Below, piece by piece: positions 58,501 through 64,000 of a DNA stretch of 64,000 nucleotides; within the stretch, counting starts at the first letter, position 1, and each line of letters starts with the position of its first letter. The notes under the pieces are model-generated. The model did no database searches, had not been told where the DNA came from, and worked only from the letters and a program-made list of their open reading frames with translations. The stretch spans positions 31,257,501 to 31,321,500 of the forward strand of contig JARKIP010000005.1 of the NCBI GenBank assembly GCA_029990175.1, written 5' to 3'. This DNA is from Petunia secreta. Lineage: Eukaryota; Streptophyta; Magnoliopsida; Solanales; Solanaceae. The translations under genes were made by a program, and so were the position numbers.

Positions 58501-61500
58501 TGACGACGAGCCTTATCAGGCTTAGAATATGACGAGTAGCCACATAAGGCTTAAAATATGATGACGAGCCTCGTTAAGCTTAGAATATGACGACTAACCT
58601 CGTCAGGCTTAAAATATGATGACGACTAGCTACACCAAGTTTCCAAAATGGCGACTAGCAATGTTTGGCGTAAAATATGACGGCGAGCCTCGTTAGGTAA
58701 AGAATATAATGACTATACTCGTCAGGCTTAAAATATGATGACGACTACCCAAGTCAGGCTTAAAATATGACGACTAGCCTCATCAGGCTTAAAATATGAC
58801 GACAAGCCTCGTCAGGCTTAAAATATGACAACTAACGACATCAGGCTTAAAATATAACGACTAGCCACGTCAGTCTTAAAATATGACGACGAGCCTGGTC
58901 AGGCTTAGAATATGACGAGTAGCCACGTCGGGCATAAAATATGATGAGGAGCCTCGTTAAGCTTAGACTATTGCGACTAGCCTCGTCAGGCTTAAATTAT
59001 GATGACGACTAGCCAAGTCGAGCTTAAAATATGATGACTAGCCACGTCAGGCTTAAAATATGACGACTAGCCTTGTTATGCTGAAAATATGACGACTAGT
59101 CTCGTCACGCTTAAAATACGACGACTAGCCACGTCAGGCTTAAAATATGACGACCAGCTATGTCAGGCTTAAAATATGACGACTAGCCTCGTCAAACTTA
59201 AAATATGTCGACGAGCCACATCAGGCTTAAAATCTGACGACAAGCCTCGTCAAGCTTAAAATATAACGACAAGTCACATCAGGCTTAAAATATGACAACT
59301 AGCCACGTTAGACTTAAAATATGACGACTAACCGTGTTATGCTTAAAATATGAGGACGAGCCTTGCAGGCTTAGAATATGACAAGTAGCCACGTTAGGCT
59401 TAAAATATCATGACGAGCCTCGTTTAGCTTAGATTATGACGACTAGCCAAGTCAGGTTTAAAATATGACGACTGCCTCGTCAGGCTTAAAATATGACGAC
59501 AAGCCTCGTCAGGCTTAAAATATGACAACTTACGATGTCAGGCCTAAAATATGACGACTAGCCACGTCAGTCTTAAAATATGACGACGAGTTTGGCCAGG
59601 CTTAGAATATGACGAGTAGACACGTCCGACATAAAATATGATGAGTAGCCTCGTTAAGCTTAGACTATTGCGACTAGCCTCGTCAGGCTTAAATTATGAT
59701 GACGACTAGCCAAGTCAGGCTTAAAATATGACGACTAGCCTCGTCAGCCTTAAAATATGACGACTAGCCACATCAAGCTTAAAATATGACGACTAGCCAT
59801 GCCATGCTTAAAAAATGACGACTAGCCTCGTTAGGCTTAAAATATGACGACTAGCAACGTCAGGCTTAAAATATGTCGACTAGCTTGTCAGGCTTAAATG
59901 ACTAGCCTCGTCAGGCTTAAAATATGACGACAAGCCTCGTCAGGCTTAAAATATGACGACAAGCCTCGTCAGGCTTAAAATATGACGACTAGGCTCGTTA
60001 AGCTTAGAATATGACGACTAGTCTCGTCAGGCTTAAAATATGATTACGACTAGCCAAGTCAGGTTTAAATTATGACGGCTAGCCTCGTCGGGCTTAAAAT
60101 ATGACGACTAGCCAAGTAAGGTTTAAAATATGACGACTAGCCACGTCAAGCTTAAAATATGACGACTAGCCTCGTCATGCTTAAAATATGGCAACTAACG
60201 ACGTCGGGCTTAAAATATGACGACTAGCCACGTTAGTCTTAAAAATGACGACGAGCCTCGTCATGCTTAGAATATGAGGAGTAGCCACGTCTGGCATGTA
60301 ATATGATGAGGAGCCTTGTTAAGCTTAGACTATGGCGACTAGCCTCGTCAAGCTTAAAATATGATGACGACTAGCCAAGTCAGGCTTAAAATATTATGAC
60401 TAGCCTCGTCAGCCTTAAAATATGACGACTAGCCACGTCAAGCTTAAAATATGACGACTAGCCATGCTATGCTTAAAAAATGACGACTAGCCTTGTTAGG
60501 CTTAAAATATGACGACAAGCAACGTCAGGCTTAAAATATGACGACTAGCCTGTCAGGCTTAAATGACTAGCCTCGTCAGGCTTAAAATATGACGACAAGC
60601 CTCATCAGGCTTAAAATATGACGCCTAGCCTCGTCAGGCTTAAAATATGATTACGACTAGCCAAGTCAGGCTTAAAATATGACGACTAGCATCATCAAGC
60701 TTAAAATATGACGACTAGCCTCGTCAGGCTTAAAATATGATTACGACTAGCCAAGTGAGGCTTAAAATATGACGACTAGCCTCGTCAAGCTTAAAATATG
60801 ACGACTAGCCTCGTCAGGCTTAAAATATGATGACGACTAGCCAAGTTAGGCTTAAAATATGATGACTAGCCTCGTCTTCCTTAAAATACGATGACTAGCC
60901 ACATCAAGCTTTAAATATGACGACTAGACATGCCATGCTTAAAATATGACGACTAGCCTCGTTAGGCTTAAAATATGACGACTAGCAACGTCAGGCTTAA
61001 AATATGACAAAGTGCCTGTCAGTCTTAAATGATTAGCCTCGTCAGGTTTAAAATATGACGACAAGCTTCATCAGGCTTAAAATATGACGACTAGCCTCGT
61101 TAAGCTTAGAATATGACGACTAGCCTCGTCAGGCTTAAAATATGATTACGACTAGCCAAGTCAGGTTTAAAATATGACGACTAGCCTCGTGAGGATTAAA
61201 ATATGACGACTAGCTACACCAAGCTTAGAATATGACGACTAGCCTCGTCAGGCTTAAAATATGACAACGGCTAGCCAAGTCAGGCTTAAATTATGACAAC
61301 TAGCCTCGTTAGACTTATAATATGACCACCAGCCTCGTCCAGATTAAAATATGACGACTAGCCACGACAGGCTTAAAATATGACGACTAGCCTCGTTAGG
61401 CTTAAAATATGACGACTAGTCTCGTCACGCTTAAAATACAACGACTAGTCATGTCAGGCTTAAAATATGACGAGTAGCCTCGTCAAACTTAAAATATGCC

Positions 61501-64000
61501 GACTAGCCACATTAGGCTTAAAATATGACGACAAGCCTCGTAAGGCTTAAAATATGACGACAAGCCACATCAGGCTTAAAATATGACAACTAGCCATGTT
61601 AGACTTATAGGCTTAAAATATGACGACGAGCCTTGTCAGGCTTAGAATATGACGAGTAGCCACATCAGGCTCAATATATGATGACGAGCCTCGTTAAGCT
61701 TATAATATGACGACTAACCTCGTCAGGCTTAAAATATGATGACGACTAGCTACACCAAGCTTCCAAAATGGCGACTAGCAATGTTTGGCTTAAAATATGA
61801 CGACGAGCCTCGTTAGGCTTAGAATATAATGACTATACTCGTCAGGCTTAAAATATGATGACGATTAGCCAAGTCAGGCTTAAAATATGACGACTAGCCT
61901 CATCAGGCTTAAAATATGACGACAAGCCTCGTCAGGCTTAAAATATGACAACTAACGACGTCAGGCTTAAAATATGATGACTAGCCACGTCAGTCTTAAA
62001 ATATGACGACGAGCCTGGTCAGGCTTAGAATATGACGAGTAGCCACGTCGGGCATAAAATATGATGAGGAGCCTCGTTAAGCTTAGACTATTGCGACTAG
62101 CCTCGTCAGGCTTAAATTATGATGACGACTAGCCAAGTCGGGCTTAAAATAAGATGACTAGCCACGTCAGGCTTAAAATATGACGACTAGCCTTGTTATG
62201 CTGAAAATATGACGACTAGTCTCGTCACGCTTAAAATACGACGACTAGCCACGTCAGGTTTAAAATATGACGACAAGCCATATCAGGCTTAAAATATGAC
62301 GACTAGCCTCGTCAAACTTAAAATATGTCGACTAGCCACATCAGGCTTAAAATCTGACGACAAGCCTCGTCAAGCTTAAAATATAACGACAAGTCACATC
62401 AGGCTTAAAATATGACAACTAGCCACGTTAGACTTAAAATATGACGACTAACCGTGTTAGGCTTAAAATATGACGACGAGCCTTGCAGGCTTAGAATATG
62501 ATGAGTAGCCACGTCAGGCTTAAAATATCATGACGAGCCTCGTTTAGCTTAGATTATCACGACTAGCCAAGTCAGGCTTAAAATATGACGACTGCCTCGT
62601 CAGGCTTAAAATATGACGACAAGCCTCGTCAGGCTTAAAATATGACAACTTACGATGTCAGACTTAAAATATGACGACTAGCCACGTCAGTCTTAATATA
62701 TGACGACGAGCCTCGTCAAGCTTAGAATATGACGAGTAGCCACGTCTGGCATATAATATAATGAGGAGCCTCGTTAAGCTTAGACTATGGCGACTAGCCT
62801 CGTCAAGCTTAAAATATGATGACGACTAGCCAAGTCAGGCTTAAAAGATGACGACTAGCCTCGTCAGCCTTAAAATATGACGACTAGCCACATCAAGCTT
62901 AAAATATGACGACTAGCCATGCCATGCTTAAAAAATGACGACTAGCCTCGTTAGGCTTAAAATATGACGACTAGCAACGTCAGGCTTAAAATATGTCGAC
63001 TAGCCTGTCAGGCTTAAATGACTAGCCTCGTCAGGCTTAAAATATGACGACAAGCCTCGTCAGGCTTAAAATATGACGACTAGCCTCGTTAAGCTTAGAA
63101 TATGACGACTAGCCTCGTCAGGCTTAAAATATGATTACGACTAGCCAAGTCAGGTTTAAAATATGACGGCTAGCCTCGTCGGGCTTAAAATATGACAACT
63201 AGCCTCGTCAGACTTATAATATGACGACTAGCCTCGTCCAGCTTAAAATATGACGACTAGCCACGTCAAACTTAAAATATGACGACTAGCCTCGTCATGC
63301 TTAAAATATGACAACTAACGACGTCGGGCTTAAAATATGACGACTAGCCATGTTAGTCTTAAAATATGACGACGAGCCTCGTCATGCTTAGAATATGACG
63401 AGTAGCCACGTCTGGCATGTATTATGATGAGGAGCCTCGTTAAGCTTAGACTATGGCGACTAGCCTCGTCAAGCTTAAAATATGATGACGACTAGCCAAG
63501 TCAGGCTTAAAATATTAACACTAGCCTCGTCAGCCTTAAAATATGACGACTAGCCACGTCAAGCTTAAAATATGACGACTAGCCATGCTATGCTTAAAAA
63601 ATGACGACCAGCCTCGTTAGGCTTAAAATATGACGACAAGCAACGTCAGGCTTAAAATATGACGACTAGCCTGTCAGGCTTAAATTACTAGCCTCGTCAG
63701 GCTTAAAATATGACGACAAGCCTCATCAGGCTTAAAATATGACGACTAGCCTTGTTAAGCTTAGATATGACGACTAGCCTCGTCAGGCTTAAAACATGAT
63801 TACGACTAGCCAAGTCAGGCTTAAAATATGACGACTAGCATCGTCAAGCTTAAAATATGACGACTAGCCTCGTCAGGCTTAAAATATGATTACGACTAGC
63901 CAAGTCAGGCATAATATATGACGACTAGCCTCGTCAAGCTTAAAATATGACGACTAGCCTCGTCAGGCTTAAAATATGATGACGACTAGCCAACTTAGGC
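55091..64000. repeat. 3.1-3.9-kb higher-order repeat units
   Basis: The landmark around AAGTCGAGCT with a following GTTATGCTGAAAATATG occurs at 55091, 59015 and 62135 (AAGTCGGGCT in the last). Shifts are 3924 and 3120 bp; their difference equals one 0.82-kb sub-block. Confidence 0.85.

Larger units (their letters stand above)
47101..64000. repeat. Satellite array, segment 4 with nested higher-order repeats
   Basis: 16.9 kb of the same 29-bp satellite to the window edge, with no insertions. A marker variant (AAGTTTCCAA in CTACACC context) recurs at 53071, 53892, 54713, 57820 and 58637, with related forms at 49894 and 61757. Spacings are 821, 821, 3107, 817 and 3120 bp. The array is thus built of units of about 3.1 kb with a 0.82-kb sub-block present in varying copy number. 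No genes seen. Confidence 0.96.

Noticed and set aside
6845..64000. CRISPR-like appearance of regular short repeats
   Set aside because: The repeats are directly tandem 29-bp monomers with graded variation and no unique spacers, and the context is plant retrotransposons.

Overview
This window is plant repetitive DNA. No host gene, tRNA or rRNA was recognised. The evidence for a plant is LTR retrotransposons of the Ty3/gypsy type, primer-binding sites TGGTATCAGAGC (initiator tRNA-Met, the usual plant primer), TATA boxes inside the LTRs, and a large tandem satellite. The species cannot be named from the sequence. Satellite plus chromovirus-like (possibly CRM-type) elements suggests pericentromeric or centromeric heterochromatin; that is an inference.

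About half of the window (6845-11384, 16723-17948, 25483-35184 and 47101-64000) is one satellite with a 29-bp basic monomer and 32-33-bp variants. It has higher-order structure: a block of about 7.8 kb is present twice on the left, and units of about 3.1 kb with an amplified 0.82-kb sub-block lie on the right.

The other half is LTR elements inserted into the satellite or into each other. (1) At 1-4406 is a minus-strand, non-autonomous element (Z) nested in the pol gene of a plus-strand autonomous-type element (A, 4407-6844). (2) At 11385-16722 is B, a complete, very young, non-autonomous plus-strand element with 729-bp LTRs differing at one base and TSD GTCAG. (3) At 17949-25482 is C, a complete minus-strand gag-pol element with 750-bp LTRs and TSD ACTAG; its ORF lost its start codon and has two stops. 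(4) At 35185-47100 is D, a 5'-truncated minus-strand element holding a nested, rearranged A/C-family element (E, 36225-44196, TSD GGTGC).

A, C and E form one autonomous-type family: gag, CCHC knuckle, protease, RT, RNase H, integrase, and a C-terminal tail encoded inside the 3' LTR. D belongs to a second, related family whose LTR starts TGATAAGACCC like that of B, so a D-type element is the likely helper of B. B and Z share an unusual layout: LTRs, PBS and a protease-like domain are kept, but RT, RNase H and integrase are replaced by an unrecognised, frame-conserved region of about 500 residues. In Z the capsid part is also replaced by an Asp/Tyr/Gly-rich low-complexity domain, and the protease-like domain has lost its catalytic Asp. 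B and Z, with GC-rich palindromes shared between their LTRs and leaders, are the best candidates for something undescribed.

Empty sites for A, B, C and D are all visible in the duplicate satellite block, so these insertions postdate the 7.8-kb duplication.
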